Positions 27,167 to 36,499 are shown, counted from the stretch's first letter. The stretch is 64,000 bases of DNA from Tachypleus tridentatus (GCF_004210375.1 NC_134825.1:63789558-63853557), one strand, 5' to 3'. Notes: a model not told the origin generated them from the sequence alone. A program made the numbers and translations.

Positions 27167-29709
27167 AAATATATAGCATTATGAGACTTAAGCTACTAAG
27201 ACTAAACATTTGTATTATAAGATGTAGTCATTCTAGCACAAAAAAGCATAATTTATATTTATTTCCTAACTTTTTTATGATGGTTATGAGCTTAGTTAAG
27301 TGACAGACTCTACATAATTAAAGTGTAGAAAATAACATAAAATATAAAGTTTTATTGAAAATAAACATCTGAAATGTATTTAGGAAGTTTTAAAGATTAT
27401 GCAAACAGCAACTGAGATTTGGGGAAAGAGAATATTTTTTAATCATAACATGAAATCTCTCTGCACTGAGACTAGTAACAAAACATTGTTTTCACAAACA
27501 AGTCTTTAGTAAAAATATTTCATTAAGAAATCTGATTTTTTGTATATAAAATATGCTTGTAAATTTTATTTAAAGTCTATCAAATTGTATGACGATACAC
27601 ATACTGTATCTGAAGTTATAATGCAAATACTTAACGTGTGCAAACTTGTGTATGTTTTACTGAGCCCATAGCAAGAGGGTTAACCTATTCTGTAGTAAAG
27701 ATAAAGAAAATCCAGCATACTGTAAAAGCAGAGGGAAGAAGTTTATGAGCCACATGAGCAGTCAGTACCATATATATTATACAGTTCCACTACAAAGTAC
27801 AGTGCACATACATGTCATGATGCCACGTGACCTGAAACTGATATAGAATAAAGTAAAAGCACCATGTGCAAGAACAAGATTTTCAAAATGAGCTTTATAC
27901 AGTTGATGGAATGACATAATAAACAGGTAACTTCCTGTGGACTACATCTTGGTTTTCAATTTAATTACAACGGAAGATTTAGCAGGTGTGATATTATATT
28001 TGCAGCCAAGTCTTGGTTTGTTTCCTTAAGTCCTTCTTATGCTATCATATTATATATATTTAAATTACATATTCATTGATTTAACCAAGTAATTTAATCT
28101 ATACTCCAGTCATTTCTTTTCTTTTTTTTTTTGTTAATTGCATATGAATACACAAAAATATTTTAAGGTTAATAATGATAATTTTGCTACTTTTTATGTT
28201 TTCCACATAGGTAAATATGGTGTATGTTTCTTTCACTGCTGATATGTTCAATTCAAACAGGCAAGTCAGGCACTTTGCACATGTAGTTTCAAGATCTTCA
28301 GTTACGCCTTTCACATATGTCTGTTCTTTGATTACCTGCATATTCTGGTTCACTTAACCTATCATCTTGCAACCTACTATCCTTAAAAGCATCATTTTTA
28401 AATTATCCAAAACCACAACCCTGAATATCTGTAACTTTACATGGAGAACTTATCACTAGGCACTGTAATGTTCAGTTTATCTATCTCACAGATCCACATT
28501 CTCACACTATTATAGCAAAGTAAATAAATAAAACAGCTATTATGCCATTCATGCCTGTGATATTTCACAAGTATTGTTAAAATGCAATATATCTGCAGTT
28601 TTACCACCTATTACTATATTACTATTGTTAAGCCGTATAGTTTTGTAATATACAGGTGCTGAACACAAGTGACAGAGAAAAGTATTCTATAATATTTTGC
28701 AAATACTGTATAAATCATAACTGAATCTATTTTACTTTTAAGGCATAGACAACACAAAACTATTACAATAAAAAATATAATCCATTTAATTCATAAAAGA
28801 ATCTCATTCACTATTTAAATGCAAGTTAAATGCCACACTAAAATATATATGTAGGAACGGCTCTTTTGGGTTGAGAAAATTTTCTCATACCATGTGGCAA
28901 AAAACTCAAACAGTTACCCTATATTTATCTAATACATATGCATTAGCAAAGTGTGTATTATACATGAAAATTTCCATTTCAGGCTTAACTCAGAAAAACA
29001 AAAAAATCGCAGAGTAAACTGTAATACTAATAGTGTGCAGATACCTATTCTACAAACACTTAAAAGAAGAAATTATGCCAGCATATATGTATTTCTGTGA
29101 ATCTTTTAAAGAGAATTATATTTTATGTTGTTTATGTTTTCAAAACATATATTCATCTCTGTTTAAAACTATATATAGTAAATCTCCATTTCAATAGTAT
29201 TAGTACAAGGGTTTAAGATTTTGCTACCTAAATTTATGTACATTTATTTATCTCCGTTTTGTCATTTTCCGAAATAAATTGTGCATTTATATTATAATTT
29301 AAATATTCTTTTTAATTATTATGAAAAAATGTTACTTATTAATATTACCAAGATGTGATGTAAATTATAGCAGTAATACTAAAATGTGAATTATACGAAT
29401 CTAAAATAGAGATTTTTTCGTTCCAGCATTTAAGAATCTTTCAGTCTCACATAACACTAATATTTATAATATAAGTTGCACCCTAATACTGTATAAAAGT
29501 GTTAAAAAATCAGCACATAATGAATAACCATCTCAGAAAAGTTCACCTGTTTTAGGATATGATACCACGTATATATCATCTTCTTTCGCTTCAAAACTGG
29601 ATCCTTTACATTCCAAAAACCTTAATGCAAAACTTGGGAGACTGAAGTGGTTATAATAATAAACATCGAACGTTTCAGCTAAATTTGGATCAGCTGAATA
29701 CACTTTCAT
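1549..29709 (-). CDS. Cytosolic sulfotransferase (SULT family), complete, six coding exons
   Basis: Transfers the sulfonate group from PAPS to hydroxyl or amino groups of small molecules (phenols, steroids, amines) in the cytosol. Coding exons, in order of transcription: 29547-29709, 21040-21251, 8381-8507, 3396-3490, 2678-2861, 1549-1664. All five introns are GT-AG and the phases agree: 897 nt, 298 residues plus stop. Visible motifs: PAPS 5'-phosphosulfate loop YPKTGTTW at residues 51-58 (Lys53), catalytic His109 in KTHFP, 3'-phosphate contacts Arg131 and Ser139 in RNPKDVVVSYYHF, and the C-terminal RKGKVGDWKNYF at 259-270. Length is normal for a SULT (about 285-300). Exon sizes 127, 95, 184 and 116 closely resemble the vertebrate SULT1 exons I recall (127, 95, 181, 113), while exon 2 seems to fuse two vertebrate exons. 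The start is the only Met giving a normal N-terminus. Acceptor class and subfamily cannot be told from this. The introns are full of transposons. No frameshift or stop was seen, so the gene is probably functional. Confidence 0.95.
2305..2332. repeat. (TG)n microsatellite
   Basis: Fourteen uninterrupted TG dinucleotides in SULT intron 5. Confidence 0.95.
2678..2861 (-). CDS. Sulfotransferase coding exon 5
   Basis: 184 nt between a GATGTAG acceptor and a donor reading AAAG|GTTTGT. It encodes residues 200-260 plus the first base of Gly261. It opens DPGSGVKGIASFFGK, continues with the helix EEEIEKVVDHCSFSNM typical of SULTs, and ends SKFYRK. One codon longer than the usual 181-nt exon. Confidence 0.95.
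3396..3490 (-). CDS. Sulfotransferase coding exon 4
   Basis: 95 nt, residues 169-199, with motifs TYSPFWKHNLEFWEHH and VYFLHYEDLLK. The acceptor is the CTATTAG ending at 3491. The closer TATAG would break the reading phase with exon 3, so it was not used. Donor GAAG|GTAAAG. Confidence 0.93.
3602..4990. mobile_element. piggyBac-like non-autonomous element, copy 1
   Basis: Bounded by TTAA target duplications (3602-3605 and 4987-4990). The inner ends run TTAA-CC...GGG-TTAA, as in the piggyBac superfamily. The interior has no long reading frame. It aligns along most of its length with a second copy at 26040-27683, which defines the element ends. Left terminus diverged (CCATTTCATGAC against CCCTTTCACAAC in copy 2). 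Lies in SULT intron 3. Confidence 0.75.
6020..7250 (-). mobile_element. CR1/L2-like LINE remnant with internal deletion
   Basis: On the minus strand a reverse-transcriptase block starts near 6516 (LDFKKAFDKV, then RxQRVV). After a frameshift it reads into the second palm block (KLLKYVYDTK in place of an ADDTK motif, then AAALQKDLDHL, about 6180-6300). The usual thumb region is absent: within about 40 codons the sequence jumps to a C-terminal tail (FNRKLDEY) and a 3' end reading GQSRWTNRST. Many stops and frameshifts. Upstream sequence to about 7250 has LINE-like composition but no clear motif. Confidence 0.7.
8381..8507 (-). CDS. Sulfotransferase coding exon 3
   Basis: 127 nt, a size I recall as conserved in vertebrate SULT1 genes, between TTTTTTGCAG and CATC|GTAAGT. 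Residues 126-167 plus one base: LVYITRNPKDVVVSYYHF then ARMLTKTAYKGTFAQFFERF. Carries the PAPS 3'-phosphate-binding Arg131 and Ser139. Confidence 0.96.
8945..9055 (+). mobile_element. tRNA-derived SINE, family 2, old copy
   Basis: A diverged tRNA-like head (GTTAAGTCTATGG as A-box region, TTTGACTCCCC as B-box region) is followed by a GCACAGGAGATAGCC tail shared with the copies near 51.4 kb and 18.3 kb. Intronic in SULT. Confidence 0.6.
10251..10505 (-). mobile_element. tRNA-derived SINE, family 1, old diverged copy
   Basis: Follows the same order of blocks as the better-preserved copies at 32.0, 38.1 and 40.5 kb: a CACACAAAGCTACTTGA block, a GACTAGAGGGAAGCAGC block, a central part with a deletion, and a tRNA-like head at the right end with B box GGTTTGCATC (minus strand). 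No target duplication found. Confidence 0.65.
10894..13250 (-). pseudogene. hAT transposase remnant, ZBED5-like, decayed
   Basis: Minus-strand fragments in family order. BED zinc-finger residue CVVCHKVLTNESLKPSKL and HLQKCHP near 13060-13140, preceded by a stop. A long block to about 12640 (VDDMASDILSQVTTEI, FDESYDVA) with at least two stops. Catalytic-core segments VSIDGAPSMMGRN (about 12190-12228) and HTDVRWLS. Then CYLADIFAELN (about 11800). Finally a C-terminal hAT dimerisation segment, TTYMYEKGFST, to 11146. The left edge at 10894 starts CAGTGGTTCCCAAAC, a common hAT terminus; the matching right end was not found. Several frameshifts, so it is not a functional gene. A 270-bp gap at 12230-12499 has GT and AG at its ends and could be an intron. 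Confidence 0.85.
13500..13960 (+). pseudogene. hAT transposase N-terminal fragment in opposite orientation
   Basis: A plus-strand frame at 13790 begins MSKKLTYSDAFLRYGFV, which resembles the N-terminus of ZBED5-like hAT transposases. It follows a CTGCAG acceptor-like site and somewhat GC-richer leader sequence (13500-13640). It points away from the minus-strand remnant at 10894-13250, which lacks this part. Either an inverted piece of the same element or a second truncated copy. The frame stops at 13954. Confidence 0.5.
13961..15990. other. SULT intron 2 segment without recognised gene
   Basis: From about 14100 to 15560 the plus strand is purine-rich and the minus strand pyrimidine-rich, giving several T-rich minus-strand frames (for example 14384-14650 and 15243-15563). 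These translate to Phe/Leu/Ser-rich strings with no motif I recognise. The composition resembles the 45-62 kb tract and may be retroelement debris in inverse orientation. A short palindromic (TG)n/(CA)n run lies near 13998-14024. Confidence 0.4.
16000..17745 (-). pseudogene. pogo/Tigger-like DDE transposase remnant
   Basis: Minus-strand ATG at 17745 begins MSSKCKASD. After a frameshift comes a helix-turn-helix region (ELHLKLSPAVVLTVVKNVDE, 17480-17650). Then a CENP-B-like segment, VFNVDDTSLY and HMPSRRYI (about 17110-17190), and a DDE block with LNNASAYDLDF and TTSLMQPMDQGVI (16700-16890), the signature order of Tigger elements. The normal DNA-gH catalytic motif reads NNAS here. Stops and frameshifts throughout. 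Terminal repeats not located. Confidence 0.8.
18315..18437 (-). mobile_element. tRNA-derived SINE, family 2
   Basis: Minus-strand tRNA-like head (CTAGTACAGTGGTAAGTCTA; B box GGTTCGATTCC) at the right end. A tail, GCAGATAGCCAGATGTGGCT, leads into a TTATAAGAAAAC-like end and a short (AC)n run. Same family as 51402-51512. Confidence 0.8.
18530..19902 (-). mobile_element. Tc1-like DNA transposon, 27-bp TIRs, decayed transposase
   Basis: Perfect 27-bp terminal inverted repeats start with CACCCTTGTGCAAATTAATT at 18530 and end at 19902. The left flank has TA; the right flank reads TG, probably a mutated TA. On the minus strand an N-terminal helix-turn-helix (TYREIVDVVGVSLSTVSHMI, 19451-19636) is followed by frameshifted central sequence. 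A C-terminal DDE part carries VLDWHVNSPDLNPIENLWAI (18624-18911), the hallmark Tc1 segment. Not functional. Confidence 0.92.
19903..21039. other. SULT intron 2 segment
   Basis: AT-rich intronic sequence. I see no gene, RNA or intact repeat. Two related 35-40 bp stretches near 20165 and 20255 (AAGATATATACACTATACC / AAGGTATATACTTTATG) suggest a local degenerate duplication. Confidence 0.4.
21040..21251 (-). CDS. Sulfotransferase coding exon 2
   Basis: 212 nt between TTTAG (acceptor) and TAAG|GTGAAT (donor), residues 56-125 plus the last two bases of Gly55. Completes the PAPS loop (TTWVQELVYII) and carries RFPYLEM, then SPRYIKTHFPYSLLP with catalytic His109. Ends LEKKCK. Vertebrate SULT1 genes, as I recall, have an intron within this stretch; none is present here. 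Confidence 0.96.
21637..23257 (-). mobile_element. Tc1-like DNA transposon with ~205-bp TIRs
   Basis: TA-flanked ends. CAGTTACGACAAAGTGTTTG starts at 21637 and its inverse ends at 23257. The inverted similarity extends about 205 bp inward (to about 21842 and 23058). Between them are minus-strand transposase fragments: an N-terminal HTH with SLSSIATQLNVPKFTVQSVI (22624-22881), and a DDE part with MLWGSFSSSDVG and IFQHDNDPKHT (22113-22295). The second catalytic D lies in HDNDPKHT. Frame is broken. Inserted in SULT intron 1. Confidence 0.92.
23258..26039. other. SULT intron 1 segment without recognised feature
   Basis: AT-rich sequence with only short, motif-free frames. I see nothing that supports a gene or a defined repeat. 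Confidence 0.5.
26040..27683. mobile_element. piggyBac-like non-autonomous element, copy 2
   Basis: Flanked by TTAA at 26040-26043 and 27680-27683. Termini run TTAA-CCCTTTC and AGAGGG-TTAA. Aligns with 3602-4990 over both halves but carries about 260 bp extra in the middle (roughly 26845-27120), followed by an (AT)n(GT)n run. No transposase frame, so it would depend on an enzyme supplied elsewhere. In SULT intron 1, same orientation as copy 1. Confidence 0.8.
27134..27166. repeat. (AT)n(GT)n compound microsatellite
   Basis: Alternating AT then GT dinucleotides inside piggyBac-like copy 2, at the right border of its extra segment. Copy 1 has a short AT-rich run at the equivalent place. Confidence 0.9.
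27684..29546. other. SULT intron 1, 5' part
   Basis: No gene or intact mobile element recognised. Small minus-strand frames (for example 28099-28353) lack motifs. Confidence 0.5.
29547..29709 (-). CDS. Sulfotransferase coding exon 1 (start codon)
   Basis: 163 nt, residues 1-54 plus one base, beginning MKVYSADPNLAETF and ending DDIYVVSYPKT before AACAG... donor ACAG|GTGAAC. It supplies the first half of the PAPS loop. Just upstream (minus strand) are possible acceptors (ACGTAG, GTAATAG), so a 5' non-coding exon may exist further out. About 50 bp upstream of the ATG the sequence turns into a hAT-like element. Confidence 0.93.
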
Positions 29710-31403
29710 TTTTATCTATTACCTACGTATAATAGTATAAGTTAACTTATAATAAATCCTAGATTAAACATTAAGCAAAATAAGCACGTGCTTGGGGCAC
29801 CACAGAGTTTACTCCCACCTATCGTGCCCCCTAACTATTTCGCCCTCACACTCAACTTTAGTCGATTTTTTCGTAATTGTCCTTGTCTGCCGTGTTCGAC
29901 TTTAATTGGCATTGTTTCTTTGGCTCGGTGAGTGACCAAAGTTTCGAGATACTACTAAACTATGTATCTGAAGTAAGAAGTGAAGTCATTGATTTGCGAA
30001 AGATTATTGCGAAGAGCAGTACAAAATGTTAGTAAAACTTTGAGTAAAGGATTATCGTGTGTTATGATGTCTGGAACTGTTTTGTTTTACCTTATACTGC
30101 TTTATTCAGTCACATAAACAGAAAAATAAGAGTATAATACCACAGAAACTGAGGTCAAACTAAATGGTGACAGATGTGTACAGAGACGTGGCTAGTTTTA
30201 TGTTGTTTTTTCGGATTTGTTTTCGTACGTTATATTTGGTTTATTGTCTCATTTGTTTTTGTTTTATTTGCATTAGTATTGCATTATTCACGTGTGTTTT
30301 GTAATATTTTTATAAGTGTGTTTCTCACTGAAGCTTTTCTGAACCGCAATTTTTTGGCTTCAAAAAACTTTCTGTAAAAAAATTTCCTTTGTGTGTGAGA
30401 GCATCCTTTGAAATTTATCATACCAAGAAAAAAATTTAGAAAGGAATGTCACTGTAGCAATGCCACCGTTCATAAATTACATGTAAACTATAAGAATATT
30501 TGGGCATGTATTTATTTCCTTGTGATTATGTAATGATATAAACAGATCTGAAACTGAGATATACTTAGGGGATAAATACAAGGATGCCCAGTCTTAAATG
30601 TTACTGTTGTTATATGAGAACTGAGTGACAATAACGTTAGTCCTAAATACTGTAACTAGTTTAGTTAGTACACTGGAAACGCTACTGTAACCTGGAATAA
30701 TGAAGTGGACTATTCCAAATGTACGGTCGTCGTTTTGAATTTGCTTTCGCATCCACGCATGCAGATTTGTTGTTTTGTTGATGTGTGATTTGTTGGCTCA
30801 TCTCAAGGCCCCAGGTCAAAATTGACTGTTACAACTCATTCTTCAGATATTGATTAGGATTAAGATACTCTAGCCTAGGCCTAACCCAGTATCTAGTAAT
30901 TCAATGTACAGTACAGTTTACAATTGATTATATGTTATATACGTGTACCAATACAGAATGATCACTGTATATAGAGGTTACTACAGTATGTGTTGTTGAT
31001 CACAAATTGTTTTGGAATACTTTTTGACTCACAATGGATTTGCATATTACCACTGACATTGCTTCTTGCATTTAGCTACCATAGCAACAACCTAATGAAA
31101 TTTTTGCAATGACTGAAAACTAATTCCACTAAAATAGATTCAAACCAGTCTCGAATGGTTTTCAAGCAATCAAAATGCAGCAAATCAATAAAGATATTTA
31201 TGAATTCGTGTCTGTGTGTTGATGGACTGTGGTCCTAAAATAACTTTCTAAATGTAAACCAAGAGCTTAATATGTTTGACTGTCTCACCAACGTTTTTCT
31301 TTATGAATTTCAGTGTTTTTCTAATCATTATTACTATATATGATCCATCTTCTTTTGTGTTTGTTTTTTTTTATTTTTGTTTATGTATTTTTCAGACTGC
31401 AAG

Positions 31404-34236
31404 ATGAAACATGTTCAGTTAAGTGGTGCACTAAAGAAAAAACTGGCAAAAAGGAACCAATAAAAGGCTTTGGATTTAGTGACTAAGACTGGAAAGCTGA
31501 CTAATTTTTTCACTCAACTTACACAACATGTTGATGCAAGTTGCTCTATAAGACAGTCTGAAGTTGAAATAATTTGTGAAAATGAAAATCTACTGGACTA
31601 TGGTAAAATGCTTCACTCTACAAAAGATGAAGAAACTAAAGCAAAAGATCCAGGGTTGTGACTAGATTTCTCTGCTGATGATGTGGCTTATTGGATTGCT
31701 TGTGGACCCAGTGACTATCAACACCACAATGGACCATTTGGAAAATCTTGCTGGACTTTCAATAATGGCAAACCAAAGAGATACTGTTCACAAAAACTTT
31801 TCTTTGGGGTAAAAGCCAATGGTAAGCAATACAAGAGAGAGTGGTTATTGTATTCACCATGAACAGGGTCAGTTTACTACTTTGTTTGTAAACTTTCTGC
31901 CTCTAAATTTTCCTCGCGTTTTGTTGAAAGAGAAGGGTTCAGTGACTGGCGAAATACTGTTGTAATTTATCACAATGAAAGAAACTATTGTAATTGATCA
32001 TCATGATTGTTTGTTTGTTTGATTTGTATTTCGCACAAAGCTACTCGAGGGCCATCTGTGCTAGCCGTCCCTAATTTAGTAGTGTAAGACTAGACGGAAG
32101 GCAGCTAGTCATCACCACCCACCGCCAACTCTTGGGCTACTCTTTTACCAACGAATAGTGGGATTGACTGTAACATTATAATGCCCCCACGGCTGAAAGG
32201 GTGAGCATGTTTGGCGCCACAGGGATGCGAACCCGCGACCCTCAGATTACGAGTCGCACGCCTTAACACACTTGGCCACCATGCCGGGCCCCAATTGATC
32301 ATCATGAAAGAAGCGCTACTCACCGAGACTCTTTGCTAACATACTTAACTCGCAGACAAGGTTTAGGCTTGCAACAACAGTTGGAAAACAAATTAAAGAA
32401 TAGTGCAATTACTTGGAACATGTCTTGGAGCGTGTAATAGCTGTTATTCCTACGTTAGTTGAATATGGCCTGGCTTTTAGAGGAACAGATGAAAAATTTG
32501 GTTCACTGCCGGATGGGAATTTTTTAGGGCTACTTAAGCTCATAAGTCAGTTTGATGCATGTTTAGCAGGACACATTTCAAAATACGGAAATTCTGAAAA
32601 GGAAATCTTTCTTACCACTTGTGAAAGAAACCATTGAACAAATGCCTCAGAAAGTCCACGTGTTCATTGCTGAAGAAGTAAATTATTTTCGTTACTTAAG
32701 CTTATCAGTTGACTCGACACCAGATCTGTTACATATAGATCAGTTAAGTGTTGTACTTTGATACTTAAAAGATGGGCAGCCTATTGAACGCTTTTTAACC
32801 TTTCTGGAACTGAAAAGCTATACTGGTGAGGAAATGGCAAACCAGGTATTGCAGTACTTACATGAAGTTTGCAAACTTAATTTTTCAAATTGTAGGGGTC
32901 AGTCTTACGACAATGCTGCTAACATGTCTGGGCGTTATAAGGGGATGCAGCAAAAGATTTTAGAAGAAAATAAGTTTGCCATATATGTGCCCTGTGCAGC
33001 CCATTAACTGAATCTAGTAAACCGAAGTGCTGTTGACTGCTGTCAAGTGGCAGTTAATTTTTGTTTTCTACAATGCATTTGCTCCATACTTTTTTCAGCC
33101 TCAACCAGCCGGTGGAAAATTATTAAAGCTTGTCTTGGAAATGAAAGTGTGTTAAAATCTATCTCTGATACCAGCTGGGAGGCACATGCTATGACAACAA
33201 CAGCAATTTTGAAGTATTTCTTTAAGATTTTGGAAGCTTTAGAATGTCTAGTTGAAGACCAGTCACAAAAGAGAGACACTAGAAGAGAAGCAGACAATAT
33301 TGCAAATAAGATGCAAGAGCTAGAATTTGTTTTTATATTGATCATGTGTGAATGAGATTTTGCAAAAGTTTCATAAAGCAAGTCAAGTTCTACAAAATGA
33401 GGATGTGAACTTAAAAAACATGTGCAGATCTGTACGGGTCATTAGCTGACCAACTATGCACTTTAAGAGATGACTGAAAGATTTGAAACAGTTGCAAAGG
33501 AAATACTACCAGATGTTGATTACAATTCAGCTCAAACTCGCAAACGTGTCAGAAAGAAGGTACTAAATAACGGAGATGCACAAGAAGTAGAACTGAATGC
33601 CAGAGATAAATTTCCTATCACCACCTTCTAAACAATTGTTGACAAACTAGAAATCCAGATGTCAAGAAGAGGATAGGTGTACAAAGAAATAGCAAAGAAA
33701 TTTTCTTCTCTAAGTGATGTGCCAAATGATGTCACTTCATCTGCTGAAATTGAAAGGTACTCTCAGTGTTCCCTAAAGCAAAATGATGCTTATCCAGAGA
33801 ACTTGGACACTAATGTCTCTGCCGAACTTCAGAAGTTTCACTCATATGTGCGCCAGAAGTTCAGTTCAACAAAAACTGTAAAAACCAGATTCAGTCATGT
33901 TGAACTGTAAAAACCAGATTCAGTCATGTTGAACTTTATAAAATCATTTCAGGAGACAAAATTGAATGTGCGTTTTCAAACGTAGACATTGCATTGCGTA
34001 TATTTTTAACATTAATAGTCACATATTGCACAACTGAGCGTTCATTTTCTCAACTCAAGCATATTAAAAATCCCAACAGATCAACTATGCAACAAGACAG
34101 GCTGGATGCCTTGTCTTTGTTAAGTATAGAAGCAGATTTGTTACGCCAAATTAGTTTTGAAGACTTGACCAAAGAGTTTGCAATTAAAAAATATAGAAGA
34201 AAACTTTTTAAAATTTATATAAATATTAAGGCATAA
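31404..34236 (+). pseudogene. hAT transposase pseudogene (ZMYM1 / DUF4371-like)
   Basis: Plus-strand fragments in order. Start codon near 31404 after a TTTTTCAG acceptor-like site. TTF-type zinc-finger region (KQYKREWLLYSP, FVCKLSASK, GFSDWRN; 31800-31960). After the inserted SINE: ERVIAVIPTLVEYGLAFRGT (32410-32490), SVDSTPD (about 32710), RFLTFLELKSYTGEEMA, CRGQSYDNAANMSGRY (about 32895-32940), VPCAAH. C-terminal hAT dimerisation block TTERSFSQLKHIKN (34030-34080). Related proteins (ZMYM1, P52rIPK-like) are often domesticated, but this copy has many stops and frameshifts and is dead. Confidence 0.88.
32007..32292 (-). mobile_element. tRNA-derived SINE, family 1, with 15-bp target duplication
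   Basis: Perfect 15-bp duplications AATTGATCATCATGA flank it at 31992-32006 and 32293-32307. Read on the minus strand, a tRNA-like head (about 32210-32292; B box GGGTTCGCATC) leads to a conserved body and a (CAAA)n end at the left. It interrupts the hAT pseudogene, so it is younger. Confidence 0.95.
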
Positions 34237-34708
34237 GTAAATAATTTGCTTACAGGGTTTTAAGTTCAAAGTGAGAAATTGTTAACATCAAAGTGAGAAT
34301 TTTTTTAATAAAAGGGTTTTGAGTAAATTTTCATTTTCGTTAACATCAAAGTGAGAATAATTAACTTAGAGTGAAAACAAATATACAGTAAAAATAATTA
34401 TTTTTTAATTATCATTAATCAAAGAAGTGATTTCCCTCATCATTTCTAAATAAAAGACGTCAGTCGTTGCTTGATTTTGATCCATGCCGAATCTGTTAAA
34501 TAAATAAAATAAAAAAGTTTTTATTTAATATAGTTGTGAGGTCTGACCTGGAAGAAAACTGAAGAAGGGTTATAAATTTTCAAACTTTTATTTAACTTTC
34601 AGCACTTATTGAGTCTTAATGTCTTGTCAGTTAAGCAATAGAGAGGCCTAGAGGGGCGCTATTGTTAAGCTGTGCTTAGAGTATCAGTTGCCCATAATCC
34701 GGCCCTAG

Positions 34709-36499
34709 TTATAAGCGTAATTCTGGTAGTAATATTTAATCAATGAAAGCTAGGGCCTATATTAAATTCAGTCGTTTAACATATTAATGCTAATATTCAG
34801 ATTCAGTCTCAAATTTGATTTTTTTTGTCAACTAGTAGTAATATGTGGCGATACAGTCACGTTTCAAATCACTGATAAGCCAAGTCTGGTCTTCACAACA
34901 CAAGAAAACAATTTAACTCCGACCTACATGATAAGACGATGTTCAACATTGCTCTAATAGTAATCTTTGAAAAAGGATCACTGTACTCTGGAATAAGCCG
35001 AGATTTCCTTATTAGACGCTTTTATCCGCACGTGCAAATCTTACATTAATTCTCTTTACTTTGAAAAGATCTACGCTGTAGAAGAAAAAACTTTTCCAAA
35101 GAAGAAAGAGATAAAATTTGTCATAATTATAAAAACGCAAAAACATTGTGATTAAACCAGACGACAAGAAAGATGCTGTCGTCGTTTGAAAACGTAAATT
35201 AGGCATTGAAGAATAACTCTGACTATTCCGAAATAACACTTTCTACACTTAAGTTGATAATGATCCTATCCTATCATTCCAAGACCCTGTCAATTAAAAC
35301 AGTTGAAAACATAGTTGCTCAAAACGATCCTCACCCAACAAACGCCGTTAATTTAATCATTCAGTACCAAAAATGTTGCGCTTTTATATTCTGCCTCAGA
35401 TACATAAGCTTAAATAACCGAAATTGCCTAAATGTATTTGCTTGTAGCTGTTCTACAGAATCAATATAGATTGTTAAATCAATTTCCATCCTTTAAACAT
35501 GCTAGCACCAACGTACTCAGTACTTTATGTAATATTATATGTTTTTAATATCTTATATTACTCTATCAACAGGATATCACCACTTATTCACCAATGATAT
35601 ATATACGTTGTAAACGAACGGTGATATAATAATCCTATAACTCGAGCACTTTCGAAAGGTGGATCTTTCTTCTTCAGGAGAAAATGCTGAAGAGAAAAGG
35701 TCCACCTTTCGAAAGCGCTCGGGTTATAGGGTTTTTATTGTTTATTTTCAATCAGATTCAGTAAATAGTTTATTTACCTGTACTGGAATGAAACATACAA
35801 AGCATTGGGATTTGTTTCATATTTTGTTGATAATCATGGTGGAAGTCATTAAAGTATACACACATATATTTTAGGCGTAAATATCATAAGCTATATATCA
35901 TACCATCTATTTTCTAATGTGTAATTAATATGTAAATTGTTTAAATTTTTGTTCTTCTTATAGATGTGTCTTATGTCCCAAACAAGAATGCTCTTTTTCT
36001 TTCTGTAGGTGAATCAGATAATTGTTCCCTATCCTTGAATTTGAGTCTTATTAGTGTTTAGGCTCATGATTGAGAAATGATATGTGCAACCTATCTTTGT
36101 CTGTGTGCGTTACTGTGTTTTACATTAAAAGCCAAGTTCTTCTTTGACTAGCAAATTGTTCTGTTTTCAAAATTTCATCAGATTTAGAAATTTTACTTAA
36201 AAAATTGTTAGTTTGATTTTCTGGTTTAGAAATCTTAATATTATGTAATTTTAATTCTATTTTCTTTTTAGTCATTTTGCTTGTGGTGTGAATTTATGTT
36301 TGTTTTATATTTTATCTTCGAGATTTATTTAGATATTTTAGTGTTATCATATAACTTACTGGACTGGTGAAAGAGAAGTCACGAAGGTGCCACTTACCTT
36401 CTCTTTCTAGTGTTTAATATACCACAATTACAGTTGTTTCTAGAATATATTATTTGAGATAAATTCCGACATATTATATTGTTACCAAGAAAAATTCAT
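34709..36499. other. Intergenic segment between hAT and Gypsy remnants
   Basis: AT-rich, no supported gene. Contains the long imperfect hairpin at 35632-35731. A smaller inverted repeat near 36367-36411 has arms GAAAGAGAAG and CTTCTCTTTC. Confidence 0.5.
35632..35731. repeat. Imperfect inverted repeat, ~36-bp arms, ~27-nt loop
   Basis: Left arm 35632-35668 and right arm 35696-35731 pair around the shared block CCACCTTTCGAAAG. The two arms differ at a few bases (GCACTTTCG/CGCTTTCG). The loop contains CTTCTTCAGGAG. I suspect the terminus of a retroelement, but no coding part adjoins it. Confidence 0.8.

Larger units (their letters stand above)
29755..34708 (+). mobile_element. hAT element, ZMYM1-like, decayed (whole span)
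   Basis: The left edge, CTAGATTAAACATTAAGC then ATAAGCACGTGCTTGGGG (from about 29759), and the right edge, ending CCGGCCCTAG at 34708, resemble the termini of ZMYM1-like hAT elements. Both have a TAAGCAC block a short way in. No convincing 8-bp target duplication remains. The transposase remnant fills 31404-34236; 29850-31400 is the untranslated 5' part. A SINE has inserted within it at 32007. Confidence 0.6.

Noticed and set aside
33043..33381. 112-codon minus-strand frame
   Set aside because: Overlaps the plus-strand hAT transposase remnant, whose motifs fit the plus strand; the minus frame has none.
29751..34716. 8-bp target duplication for the ZMYM1-like hAT
   Set aside because: Flanks read AATAAATC and TTATAAGC; the match is too poor to call under any shift tried.
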